Part shown: one piece after another, positions 1 through 8,001 of the stretch
How the letters are laid out: every line of letters starts with the position of its first letter
Position numbering within the stretch: position 1 is the first letter of the stretch
From: Theodoxus fluviatilis
Lineage: Eukaryota; Mollusca; Gastropoda; Cycloneritida; Neritidae
Assembly (NCBI GenBank): GCA_034096865.1
Contig: JAWQFJ010025604.1
Span: 1 to 12,500, forward strand
Direction: 5' to 3'
DNA length: 12,500 bases
Position numbers and translations under genes: made by a program
Notes under the pieces: model-generated
What the model was told of the DNA's origin: nothing
Seen by the model: only the letters and a program-made list of their open reading frames with translations
The model's database searches: none

Positions 1-814
1 AAAACAGCACACCCCGGTGTACTTGAAGAAACAGCTCGTCGACTCGCACTGGTATCCCACCCAGCGCTGGAAGGTAGAGCCCTCAGAAGCTCAGGGTAGA
101 CGGCAGCGTCCCAGTCCACCATCCATCATCATCCAAGTCAGAGCGTTCGCCATCCGTAAGACTCAGCTACCCTAAAAAGCCTGTAACACAACGACCTGGA
201 CTAATAAGCTACTATTTTCTTTTCCCCATAAACTCTTTCATGGAATTACTGGAAGTAGGGCGACCGCCCTCGACCCACGTGCTCAGAGAAACCCTCTCTT
301 CGCTTCCCTTCCCACGAGAACGCCTCGTTTAAACCATCCCAACGTTAAAACGAGATTGCACGAATTTACAACTTAATGTAAAAGGAGTTTGTCCATTTCT
401 ACCAAAGAAAACGAGTCCCTTATTTTAGCTTACTCATTACTGTCCCGATAATCGAATTCTTTCCCGCCGTCATCCCAACGGTCATTTCCCACATGGCAAA
501 CGAGTGAAACAAGATTTCGGCCTTACCCCAACGAAGGCTGTGAAAAAACGTCGACCAATTCCTCACGTCCAGTTCAAGACTAATTCTCGGAATCTTCCTG
601 GCTGGCTGTCCTAGCCCCCAAGACAAGACTTGCGAAGACCAACATTCGCAACCAAACCACCCCAGTGGTTTCCGACTCGTAGAGCACCAAGCTCACACGT
701 CCTTCTCCTCATCCAACCCGATGAATAATGAACCTCGTTTCGCGTCTCCCAGGTCAAGAAACCTCCCTCGCGCGGTAGTGCGCATCCAATCAGGGAGCTT
801 AATTCTCATTGACC

Positions 815-934
815 CCCAGCCCGTGCTGGGTCAATCGGTAATCCCCTAGCAAAACACTCACTTCCCAGCCCGTGCTGGGTCAATCGGTAATCCCCCAACA
901 AAACACTCACTTCTCAGCCCGCGCCCTCGCTGAG
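815..934. repeat. 49-bp tandem repeat inside the left LTR
   Basis: Two nearly identical 49-bp units start at 815 and 864, and a diverged third start follows at 913. The first two units begin with CCCAGC-ccgt-GCTGGG, a 6-bp stem with a 4-base loop, and the third start has CTCAGC...GCTGAG. The right LTR has only one such unit (5420-5468) before the CTCAGC start. This is an LTR-specific duplication that arose after, or differed at, insertion. Confidence 0.85.
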
Positions 935-1042
935 AAATTCCCGCCCAAGCTATAATGAACCCTGACCCTAACCGTTATTTGAGCGGAACGCGGTGTCACC
1001 TTAATTTATCACCCCCTCATTATTCCCTCTAATCACAACCCA

Positions 1043-1059
1043 TGTCGCGTCACGCGACA
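1043..1059. repeat. 17-bp palindrome at the LTR outer/inner end (left LTR)
   Basis: TGTCGCGT-C-ACGCGACA is a perfect 8-bp inverted repeat around one base. It forms the exact LTR terminus next to the internal region. An identical copy ends the other LTR at 5601-5617. The termini of LTRs are the integrase recognition ends, and a terminus that can fold on itself is longer than the usual 2-6 bp of LTR inverted repeat. Confidence 0.85.
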
Positions 1060-1441
1060 AGCCTCCCAACTCAAGAACTGACTTCCGGTCAGCACCTTGA
1101 CCAAACTTCCTCACCCGATGCCCCTGCCCACCCATGTAGTGAAAGTACCCTCCCTCAGCCATCGACTTTGCTCCCAGGTAAAGTGTTCTATTTTAACACA
1201 CGAGTTTAAGGATGTTACAGATCGTAGCGGGGACAGGTAACGCTCGCCCTCAGACAGGAGGAGGCACCACATCAGATCCGCAGCCGATCTCTCGCCCGAG
1301 AATGACCCATACCCTTCAAGCAAACTCTACTTTCACACACTGAGCGGGGGAGCTGGGATACCTTGCACCCCCCAAAGAGACCTGAGGTGGGCCCCCCTCA
1401 GGCTCCCGGGGAGCAACAAGACACCCAACCCTCTCAGAAGT
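1060..1441 (-). other. 3' tail of the element between ORF and 3' LTR
   Basis: About 380 bp of internal sequence follow the ORF stop in element orientation. I see no reverse transcriptase, RNase H or integrase-core motif on the minus strand. A 70-codon open stretch (1323-1111) matches nothing I know. The purine-rich run just before the LTR (GGGAGG, plus-strand 1062-1067) is the only candidate for the polypurine tract, and it is short. Confidence 0.55.
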
Positions 1442-3667
1442 CTACCTCAGAGTGGGACAGAGATACGGCACCGATCCCTCTGTCCCCCTCTCAGCTCCGC
1501 ACCTCCAGCAGGTGGATCGCCCGTCGGGCGCCCGCACGCCCCTGTTGCGCCCTCTCCCAACCCCCGTAGGTAGGTGGGTAGGTCGGCACCCGTGTGCCCG
1601 CGTCACACGCCCACTCGCGTTGACGCGCCCCTCCGGCATCCTCTGCGGTCCCGGACGAACCAGCCGGCACCAGTCACAGGAGGACACGTACCGACGTGCC
1701 TCCGGGCACATCCCCGGCCAGTAATAGTGCTTCCAGACCCTCTCTCTGGTCCTCTGCACTCCCTGGTGCTCTCCTATGGGTGGTTCGTGGGCAAAACGCA
1801 AGACTCCCGGTCTTAGCTGCCGTGGCACCACTACCTGAGTGTCCACTACTCCTCTCCCACGGAATTCTCGGTACAACAACCCGTTCCTCCACACAAAGCG
1901 GACTTCCCCTGACTGCTTGGGAGTCAGACTCACGATTCTCCTCTCCGCTGCCTCACGGCAGTGACGGAGGGAGGGGTCAGACCGCTGTAAGTCCCTCAGT
2001 CGCCCAGGTGTCACCTCTCCCAAACCTGGCGGAACTACACGCGGTGGAGTTGACTCTTCCCTCCCCTTAGCAGTCGCTCCCGTACACGTCAATACTGCGA
2101 CTGACTTCGGTGGGGCGTAGACAGGAAGGACTTTGGAATCGCTCAGCAGAGCATGATTCCCGATGATAAAGTCGGCGGTGGGTGATTCCATCACAGCCGC
2201 CTCGACGTCACCCGAGTAGAAAGGGCTATCTATCGTCACTCGGACAACTGGACAGAATCTCTTCAGGCTACCCTCAGCCATCGCTACCTCCAGTTCCTGA
2301 CCCGTGAACTTAGAAGGTGCCACAAGTGCACGCTTCACTACGCACACCTGCGATCCAGTGTCGCGGAGTCCTTGCACTCGTACCCCATCTACTGTCACAT
2401 AACATCTCGGGTCGTAGCGCTGTTGGTTACACGGAGAACACAAGGTTGGAACTGTAACTGCTCCCAGAGACTTGGCAGGCCCCCCGGATACCATACCAGC
2501 AGTCTTCACTCTCCTAGGGCAATCCCGCGCGAAGTGTTTACAAGATTGGCAGATAAAGCACTTCTTGTTGTTCTGTCCACCCACGCCCATCCCTCTAACT
2601 CTCCCCCCGTTAGCCTTCCTCTCCGCACCCTGGTCCCCACCCTGTGGTCGACCTTGCTGAGATGGCTTCTTTTCGCACCCGCTGTGCGCTTCTGCATAGA
2701 TTTCCGCTAACTCGCCTGCCTCAGCCAGCGTCTGAGGCCTTCTCTCTTTGATGTATACAGTCATCTCCGTGGGGAGAGACTGCAAGAACTGCTCTAGGAG
2801 GATGAGTTGCCTCAATTCTCCTATTTTCGAAAGCTCTTCCCATTTCGTGAGATTTTCCGTCATGCGAGCACACAGCTGCACGTACGTTTCATTTTCTTTT
2901 CTCCTACAGGATCGAAACCTCAACCGGTAGGTTTCCGCAGTGAGCTGGTAGCGCGTCAGCAGCGCGGCTTTCAGACTCACATAGTTCTCCGCAGCTTCCT
3001 CGCCTAGGGAGTTATACAACTCCGCCGCTTTCCCCGTAAGCTTGGTGGATACGCGAATAGCCCAAGTGTCTTCTGCCCACTTGCATACGTTTGCCACCCG
3101 TTCGAACCTACGCAGCCACGTAGCGATCTCTTCTTTAGTCTCATCGAAAAGAGGAATAGAAACCTTAAAGTTCGGATCCCCTTGACTCTCATCCGTCTCC
3201 TCACTCCCACTCGGAAGATCCTCGTCCACTCGAGTTCTCAACCTAGCTCCCTGAGTCAGCAGTTGCATCCGCAAAGCATGCTCCTCTCTCTCCCTTTTCA
3301 ATCTCTCTTCTGCTTCCACACGCTCTCTCTCAGCTCTCCCTTCTGCTTCTACACGCTCTCTCTCAGCTCTCTCTTTCTCTCTCTTTCTCTCCCTCTTCAA
3401 TCTCTCTTCTGCCTCCGCACGCTCTCTTTCTTCTCTCTCTTCCTCTCGCTCTCGTGCATCCTCCAGTTTCGTTCTCTCCATCTGCAGACGTGCCATCTCA
3501 GCCTCCTCCTGAGTCATACGCTCTGCTACAAACGCCGGAATCATGGAAGCTTCTACACCCAACTCAGTAGCAAAGGAGCGCCACCTATCAATTCTCTCTC
3601 CTCTGGTCTCTACCCCTGAGTCGTCGTCGCTACCCTCCCCGGTAGCACGTCTTGAACGAAGCTCCAT
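1442..3667 (-). CDS. Gag-protease-integrase(N-terminal) polyprotein of a Gmr1-like gypsy element, truncated
   Basis: The ORF is 741 codons with an ATG start at 3667. Residues about 49-135 are a charged E/R-rich helix with repeated AERERVEAE units. Residues about 166-330 are a gypsy-type Gag capsid whose end (about 245-325) reads like a SCAN domain, with the LLEQFLQSLP core followed by KERRPQT. A CCHC zinc knuckle uses C370, C373, H378 and C383. The aspartic protease has the active-site triad D436-T437-G438 and the later IIGN motif at 501-504. After a linker of about 110 residues comes an integrase H2C2 zinc domain with H627, H634, C664 and C667. PEGRV at 678-682 resembles the usual continuation, but the remaining 60 or so residues (G/R-rich) do not resemble the catalytic core. 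The product could package RNA and cut itself but cannot reverse-transcribe or integrate. Domain identities are clear, while present expression is unknown. Confidence 0.9.
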   Translation of the reverse strand: MELRSRRATGEGSDDDSGVETRGERIDRWRSFATELGVEASMIPAFVAERMTQEEAEMARLQMERTKLEDAREREEEREERERAEAEERLKRERKREKERAERERVEAEGRAERERVEAEERLKREREEHALRMQLLTQGARLRTRVDEDLPSGSEETDESQGDPNFKVSIPLFDETKEEIATWLRRFERVANVCKWAEDTWAIRVSTKLTGKAAELYNSLGEEAAENYVSLKAALLTRYQLTAETYRLRFRSCRRKENETYVQLCARMTENLTKWEELSKIGELRQLILLEQFLQSLPTEMTVYIKERRPQTLAEAGELAEIYAEAHSGCEKKPSQQGRPQGGDQGAERKANGGRVRGMGVGGQNNKKCFICQSCKHFARDCPRRVKTAGMVSGGPAKSLGAVTVPTLCSPCNQQRYDPRCYVTVDGVRVQGLRDTGSQVCVVKRALVAPSKFTGQELEVAMAEGSLKRFCPVVRVTIDSPFYSGDVEAAVMESPTADFIIGNHALLSDSKVLPVYAPPKSVAVLTCTGATAKGREESTPPRVVPPGLGEVTPGRLRDLQRSDPSLRHCREAAERRIVSLTPKQSGEVRFVWRNGLLYREFRGRGVVDTQVVVPRQLRPGVLRFAHEPPIGEHQGVQRTRERVWKHYYWPGMCPEARRYVSSCDWCRLVRPGPQRMPEGRVNASGRVTRAHGCRPTHLPTGVGRGRNRGVRAPDGRSTCWRCGAERGTEGSVPYLCPTLR
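3263..3523 (-). repeat. Polypyrimidine/purine-biased stretch coding the E/R-rich helix
   Basis: On the plus strand this is CT-rich with imperfect repeats of about 33-36 bp (ctctctcagctct and ctcttctgc blocks). On the coding strand it encodes residues about 49-135, almost all E, R, A and K. It expands by repeat slippage without breaking the frame. It could be a coiled coil or a single charged alpha helix, and the sequence alone does not decide. Confidence 0.75.
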
Positions 3668-4597
3668 AATCTCAAAGTTTCACAACCCTAGTGAAATAAT
3701 CTAAGCAGCTAATCTCAACAAAGGCTGCAAAGAACTATACGAGCAAGCAGGGTAGCAACAGCAACAAGCAACCAGCATAGAAAATGCAAAATAAACAATC
3801 CGTCATCAGTGGTTCAGTGTTCCCCAGAGGTGTGGGCAGTTCGACAAAAATGAGATAATTTTCTCAAAAATTAGAAACTTAGATAATATCCTGGGCAGGC
3901 TCGCTTACTTTCGCAAGTTATCTAATAGCTATAATGCAGTTTTGCGATGCTGCACCTTCAGTCCTTCAGGAACGATGTAATCGCCCTGAAGGTGAAAGCC
4001 ATTTGACACTCTTGAGTTTACAACTAAACCCAACTGCCACACCCCCTTCCACTCACGCCTCGCTCCAAGCAAATGTCAACACAGCCTGGCCTGACCCCAG
4101 GCCTAAAGGTCACATGCTAACAATAACAGACCACCCAGGCCTCCCGCTCGGCTCGCTCTCTCCCTCCCGCTCCAGCCAATCAGAAGCGTCCCCACGCTAA
4201 ACAACAGCACAGGCGAGCGACCAGCACTAACGAATGGGAAAAGCAAATGCTTACTGTCTCCTGGCTCCTCCCACGGATCCAAGAATACCACATACACCCA
4301 TTCAACGTAAATTCCCAAAACACCAGTAAGGTTATCCACGGTCAAGTCCAAGTCTGTCACAGTGTGAAACACGTCATCCAACCTAGTGAATCAAATTGCA
4401 CTTCACACGGCTCCGTTGCAACCCACTATAGCACCTTTCACCACCCTGCGGGCATGAAAGCACATAAGTTCGACCACCTTACCCCCCCGGGCGTCCTGTC
4501 CCAGTTCAAATTCTTCCCCCTGGAATTCCACAGTCCCCTCCCTGAGCTAGACTAGGCTCACTACACGAGAAGTACTTGCAACTCTGGACACCAACGT
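3668..4597 (-). other. Long 5' leader of the retroelement
   Basis: About 0.93 kb lies between the 5' LTR and the gag ATG, long for a gypsy leader. Several minus-strand open stretches occur (for example 4381-4103, 92 codons), none recognisable. Small hairpins are possible: GGCCTG-accc-CAGGCC at 4088-4103, and two mutually exclusive stems at 3954-3993. It may include the packaging signal, which is inferred only from position. Nothing else could be identified. Confidence 0.6.
4576..4593 (-). other. Primer binding site of the retroelement
   Basis: Read in element orientation, TGGTGTCCAGAGTTGCAA starts four bases after the proposed LTR end (4598). TGG, complementary to the tRNA CCA end, just inside the 5' LTR is the hallmark of a tRNA primer site. 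TGGTGTC is a common start of gypsy primer sites. I could not name the tRNA. The spacing also supports the LTR edge. Confidence 0.65.
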
Positions 4598-5617
4598 TGA
4601 GGAAACAGCACACCCCAGTGCGCTTGAAGAACTGTTCGTCGACTCGCACTGGTATCCCACCCAGTGCTGGAAGGTAGACCCACTCGAAGCTCAGGGTAGA
4701 CGCCAGTGTCCCAGTCCACCATCCATCATCATCCAAGTCAGAGCGTTCGCCATCTGTAAGACTCAGCTACCCTAAAAAGCCTGTAACATATTGACCTGGA
4801 CTAATAAGCTATTATTTCTTTTTCCCCACAAATTCTTTCATGGAATTATTGGAAATAGGGCGACCGCCCTCAACCCACGTGTTCTGAAACAACCCCCCCC
4901 CCCCTCCTCGCTCCCCCTTGCGAGAACATTTCGTTTAAAACATCCCAACGTTAAAACGAGATTTCACAAATTTACAACCCAATGTAAAAGAAGTCTGTCC
5001 ATTTCTATCAAAGAAAACGAGTCCCTTATTTTAGCTTATTCATTACTGTCCCGATAATCGAATTCTTTCCCGCCGTCATCCCAATGGTCATTTCCCACAT
5101 GGCAAACGAGTGAAACAAGATTTCGGCCTTACCCCAACGAAGGCTGTGAAAAACGTCGACCAATCCTCTCGTCCAGTTCAAGACTAATTCTTGGAATCTT
5201 CCTGGCCGGCTGGCCTAGCCGCCAAGGCAAGACTTGTGAAGTACGACATTCGCCCCCAAAACCACTCCAATGGTTTCCGACTCGTAGAGCACCCAGCTCA
5301 CACGTCCTTCCCCTCATCCAACCCGATGAATAATGAACCCCGTTTTGCATCTCCCGGGTCAAGAAACCTCCCTCGCGCGGTAGAGCGCATCCAGTCAGGG
5401 AGCTTAATCCTTATTGACCTCCAGCCCATGCTGGGTCAACCGGTAGTCCCCTAACAAAACACTCACTTCTCAGCCCGCGCCCTTGCTGAGAAATTCCCGC
5501 CCAAGCTATAATGAACCCTGACCCTAACCGTCATTTGAGCGGAACGCGGTGTCACCTTAATTAATCACCCCTCCTCATTATTCTCTCTAATCACAACCAA
5601 TGTCGCGTCACGCGACA
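4598..5617 (-). repeat. 5' LTR of the gypsy element (right copy)
   Basis: This is the second LTR, 1020 bp if its inner edge is the TGAGG at 4598. On the plus strand it then runs TG...CA, as LTRs do. The inner edge is placed by the adjacent primer binding site, because the matching end of the left copy is cut off by the window. A poly-C run near 4889-4901 differs from the left copy. Transcription would run leftward from here. I could not place a convincing TATA box or polyadenylation signal within it. Confidence 0.88.
5601..5617. repeat. 17-bp palindrome at the LTR end (right LTR)
   Basis: This is identical to 1043-1059. It marks the right boundary of the element, after which the host sequence starts with tacatcaatgg. 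Confidence 0.85.
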
Positions 5618-6069
5618 TACATCAATGGTAAACACTGAGTGCCGACATCTTGAGCCAGGTTATATCTTTAGTGAAGCATCTTGTGTTTATAAATGTTTTA
5701 ATAATGTTAAGATAAAAACAAAAGGTATTTACCTTTTCTCTGGGTGTGTTATTGTGAAAGTATTCGTTTGTCTTTTTTTATCCCATAGACACTTGGGGAA
5801 ACATGATGAAAGTTTCTGAATTGTTTGGATAAAAATGTATGATTTTCCAACTTTTGTAATACGACCCTAGATCCTTGCCATAGTGGTAATAATAACACAT
5901 TGTTAATGTTTTGATGTGCATCTTGCTGTGGAATATGAATTCCAACAACAATTTTCCATGACATCCACCCAGCGACGCCATTTAGGTCACACTGACTCTC
6001 CTTCTTTGGCAAGTGTGCAGCTGACAGTCAGTTGCATGGACACCGTTTTGTCCTGGTCTTTAGGATTCA
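5618..6069. other. Non-coding flank right of the retroelement
   Basis: This is AT-rich with no convincing coding region. On the minus strand it lies directly downstream of the candidate exon at 6070-6222 and would be its 3' untranslated region. An ATTAAA hexamer (minus strand, 5702-5697) could be its polyadenylation signal. The retroelement is inserted about 80 bp beyond that hexamer. Confidence 0.4.
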
Positions 6070-6222
6070 TCAAGGCTGTAATGTTGACGGTGTGTGTGAA
6101 TTGTTTCGAGTGGTGGACTCTGGGAATTGTGTCACTGTCAGGTCGTCTTGTTCTGCGTCTGAACTGTCTGCACTGGAGAACGACACTGGTCCAGCTGGAT
6201 TGCAGTTTTTCTTTCTTCCTTG
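6070..6222 (-). other. Candidate protein-coding (last) exon, unknown gene
   Basis: On the minus strand a strong 3' splice acceptor (pyrimidine-rich tract ending TTCAACAG) ends at 6223. The following frame stays open for 50 codons to TGA at 6072-6070. The peptide is hydrophilic and Ser/Asp/Thr-rich, with SSADSSDAEQDD near the middle and SHTPSTLQP at the end, as in a disordered C-terminus. A second minus-strand frame is open from the same acceptor as far as 5987 (about 77 codons), so the frame is undecided. No family is recognised. The stretch could equally be non-coding. Confidence 0.28.
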
Positions 6223-6420
6223 CTGTTGAAGGGAGATAGAGAATGTTTGAGTGTAGCATTTACTGCTTACACTCCCCTTGTGGGTTTGGAGTAAGAACAA
6301 TACACCCACCACGTTCCCCATGCAATAACCAGGGAATCTGTGACTTGACTTACTAGCTTTCGTTATTTCCGTGATCAGTAGCCTTAAATTGTGTACAGAC
6401 TCTGCTAGATCGACACATTT
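6223..6420. other. Unassigned stretch, possible intron
   Basis: No gene or repeat is seen here. If 6070-6222 is a minus-strand exon, this is the end of its upstream intron. Confidence 0.3.
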
Positions 6421-6487
6421 TATTCAGTCATTCATTCATTTATTCATTCATTCATTCATTCATTCATTCATTCATTCATTCATTCAT
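6421..6487. repeat. (ATTC)n tetranucleotide microsatellite
   Basis: About 16 copies of ATTC/TTCA, with two early interruptions (agtc and ttta). The same unit makes the much longer array at 8994-9134. Confidence 0.97.
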
Positions 6488-6845
6488 CTCACATGGAGAG
6501 AGATTTGTGCTACTTTCAACTTAGACATATATTGGAAACTACTTAAAAGAAGAGTTTGTAAATCATTGTACATCGTGTTTTTAATTTTTGCTTTGCTTTG
6601 TTTGCTGCGTTCGTAATATATCTTCTTCTTCTTTTCAAACTGACTTTGCATTGGGCATACAGTAAATGTTTAAAACCGAAAATCTATTTCTTTGTTATCA
6701 CTTCCGTGTTTTTCATTTGCTCTTTGTGACTACAAAAGGGTTAGTGTTGCTTATGAATACGACAACCTAGAATGAGTAAAATGTTCCTAGACAAAACTTG
6801 TGTAATTCCACAAAATCCTCGGTACTGTTATATACAGCACTGATG
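6488..6845. other. AT-rich non-coding stretch
   Basis: T-rich sequence without a recognisable gene. A short CTT run lies at 6623-6634. Nothing else is supported. Confidence 0.4.
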
Positions 6846-6959
6846 TTATCCCTGACACAAAGATCCAAATCTCCGTGACTTCTGCTCAGTTTGACAGTCC
6901 TGTGCCATGACCTGCATCTCCATCCACTGTTTTCCAGCCCACTCTTCCGCACTAACAGT
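6846..6959 (-). other. Candidate exon, unknown gene
   Basis: On the minus strand a textbook acceptor (TTCTTTCCCCTTCTCATGCCAG) ends at 6960. The frame that follows is open for 37 codons to TAA, beginning TVSAEEWAGKQWMEMQ. A CAG/GTCATG after that Q would be a weak splice donor. Its phase would match the acceptor at 6222, so the two candidates could be joined in frame. Another minus frame is open across the whole region (7096-6767), so the frame is not certain. No family is recognised. Confidence 0.2.
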
Positions 6960-7489
6960 CTGGCATGAGAAGGGGAAAGAACTATGTGCAGGAGGTCGCC
7001 TTCAGCTATGACAACCATGGGTCTGAGTCCTGGATATGCTTTGTGGTTGCAAGTTGGGCTGTGACTGTGCAACAGGAACCAGTTATGGCAGTCCATGTGT
7101 TTTTGCTGGCTTTTTCACCAGCTGACAAACAGCAGAGCTCACGTACCCGTGTGTTTGCAATGCTCGCATATAGATATACACATATCTTCTCTCATTCAGT
7201 CGATAGCCTACTTCATGACACACGGGCAAGCAAACATGTATACATACACCATTGATAGCTTGCTAATAAACATGCGTATTTTCACACATACAATCCCATC
7301 TCCATATGAACGTTGAAGAGAAAACTGTTATGAACAAAAAGGAAGTAAGGCGCGAAAAGCATACACTTTACAAACATAGTTTGTTACATCCAAAATTATC
7401 CAATGCCACACACTCTTGTAGACATGGGGTATGCACACGACCTAGCACACAGGAGTGTGTAACACGCTCAAACGCCGTATATCAACAAA
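6960..7489. other. Unassigned stretch
   Basis: No gene, RNA or clear repeat is recognised. Short open frames occur on both strands at the rate expected by chance. Confidence 0.35.
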
Positions 7490-7755
7490 CAAATGTACAC
7501 ACAGATACACATTCATAAACACAAAATGCACGCACGCACGAACACACACATAAACGCACACACAAACACAGGCACAATCACACCAGGCATATGCACGAAA
7601 AGCAAACACGCATGAGGATATATAGTATAACTAAAGCGCGAGGATATACCCAAACGTAATAACACGCGCACTTATCACACAGGGGAACACACTAGCGCGC
7701 GCACACGCACACACACTCACACACACATACACACACACACACACATATATATATT
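7490..7755. repeat. Degenerate CA-rich tract with (AC)n(AT)n core
   Basis: ACAC-rich sequence with many interruptions (acgc, aaac, atac). It ends in a cleaner (AC)n at 7702-7744 that runs into (AT)n at 7744-7755. It looks like an old, mutated microsatellite. Confidence 0.85.
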
Positions 7756-8001
7756 AAGGTGCCCTACAGAATACACAGGTATAGAAATGTTCCCGTCCAT
7801 TCAAAACATCTGCAAAGATGAAGCTGTAGCAGTACGATTGTTATATATAGTGTCATGTGAACAGTAAATTTTTAAAGTATAATTTACTAATATAGGTATT
7901 TCTGAACATGTTGGAAACACAAGCCAAAGACGAGAGTACCTGCATGCAAACGAACTAAGTTCTCATTTGTAGGTGGCATCTGTGGCAGATCTAAAAAATA
8001 A
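7756..8001. other. AT-rich non-coding stretch
   Basis: No gene or repeat is recognised between the CA-rich tract and repeat copy 1. Confidence 0.4.

Larger units (their letters stand above)
1..1059 (-). repeat. 3' LTR of the gypsy element (left copy)
   Basis: This repeats 4602-5617 almost base for base: base 1 aligns with 4602, and both copies end in the same 17-bp palindrome. By alignment about four bases of its outer end fall before the window. It carries an extra 49-bp tandem unit (815-912) that the other LTR lacks, which explains most of the length difference. A hand comparison of about 395 aligned bases (roughly 420-815 against 5030-5420) gave about 30 differences, near 8%. In element orientation it starts TGTCGCG, a normal TG start. 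Confidence 0.9.
1..5617 (-). mobile_element. Gmr1-like Ty3/gypsy LTR retrotransposon, internally deleted
   Basis: Two long direct repeats (1-1059 and 4598-5617) bracket an internal region with a single minus-strand gag-protease-integrase(partial) ORF. In element orientation the order is 5' LTR (right), primer binding site, leader, ORF, short tail, 3' LTR (left). Protease is followed at once by the integrase H2C2 zinc domain, with no reverse transcriptase or RNase H between them. This PR-IN order is known from Gmr1-like gypsy elements, whereas ordinary gypsy elements have PR-RT-RH-IN. Only about 0.6 kb lies between the H2C2 domain and the 3' LTR, too little for integrase core, RT and RNase H, so these are deleted. 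The element is non-autonomous. The left target-site duplication lies outside the window, and the right flank begins tacat. Confidence 0.9.

Noticed and set aside
420..626. Minus-strand ORFs inside both LTRs sharing KIPRISLELD (also 5129-5362)
   Set aside because: They share sequence only because the LTRs are copies. The frames start and end differently and are broken by indels between the copies, so coding is unlikely.
3182..3619. 145-codon Ser/Leu-rich plus-strand ORF
   Set aside because: It is the complement of the E/R-rich Gag helix.
1442..3667. Alternative: ordinary-order gypsy element with RT-RNase H deleted between protease and integrase
   Set aside because: The linker between protease and H2C2 is long, continuous and of normal composition, and the Gag is SCAN-like, which points to Gmr1-like order. 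It cannot be fully excluded without a full-length relative.
4103..4381. 92-codon minus-strand ORF in the retroelement leader
   Set aside because: It has no recognisable motif and lies between the primer binding site and gag, where a long untranslated leader is expected.
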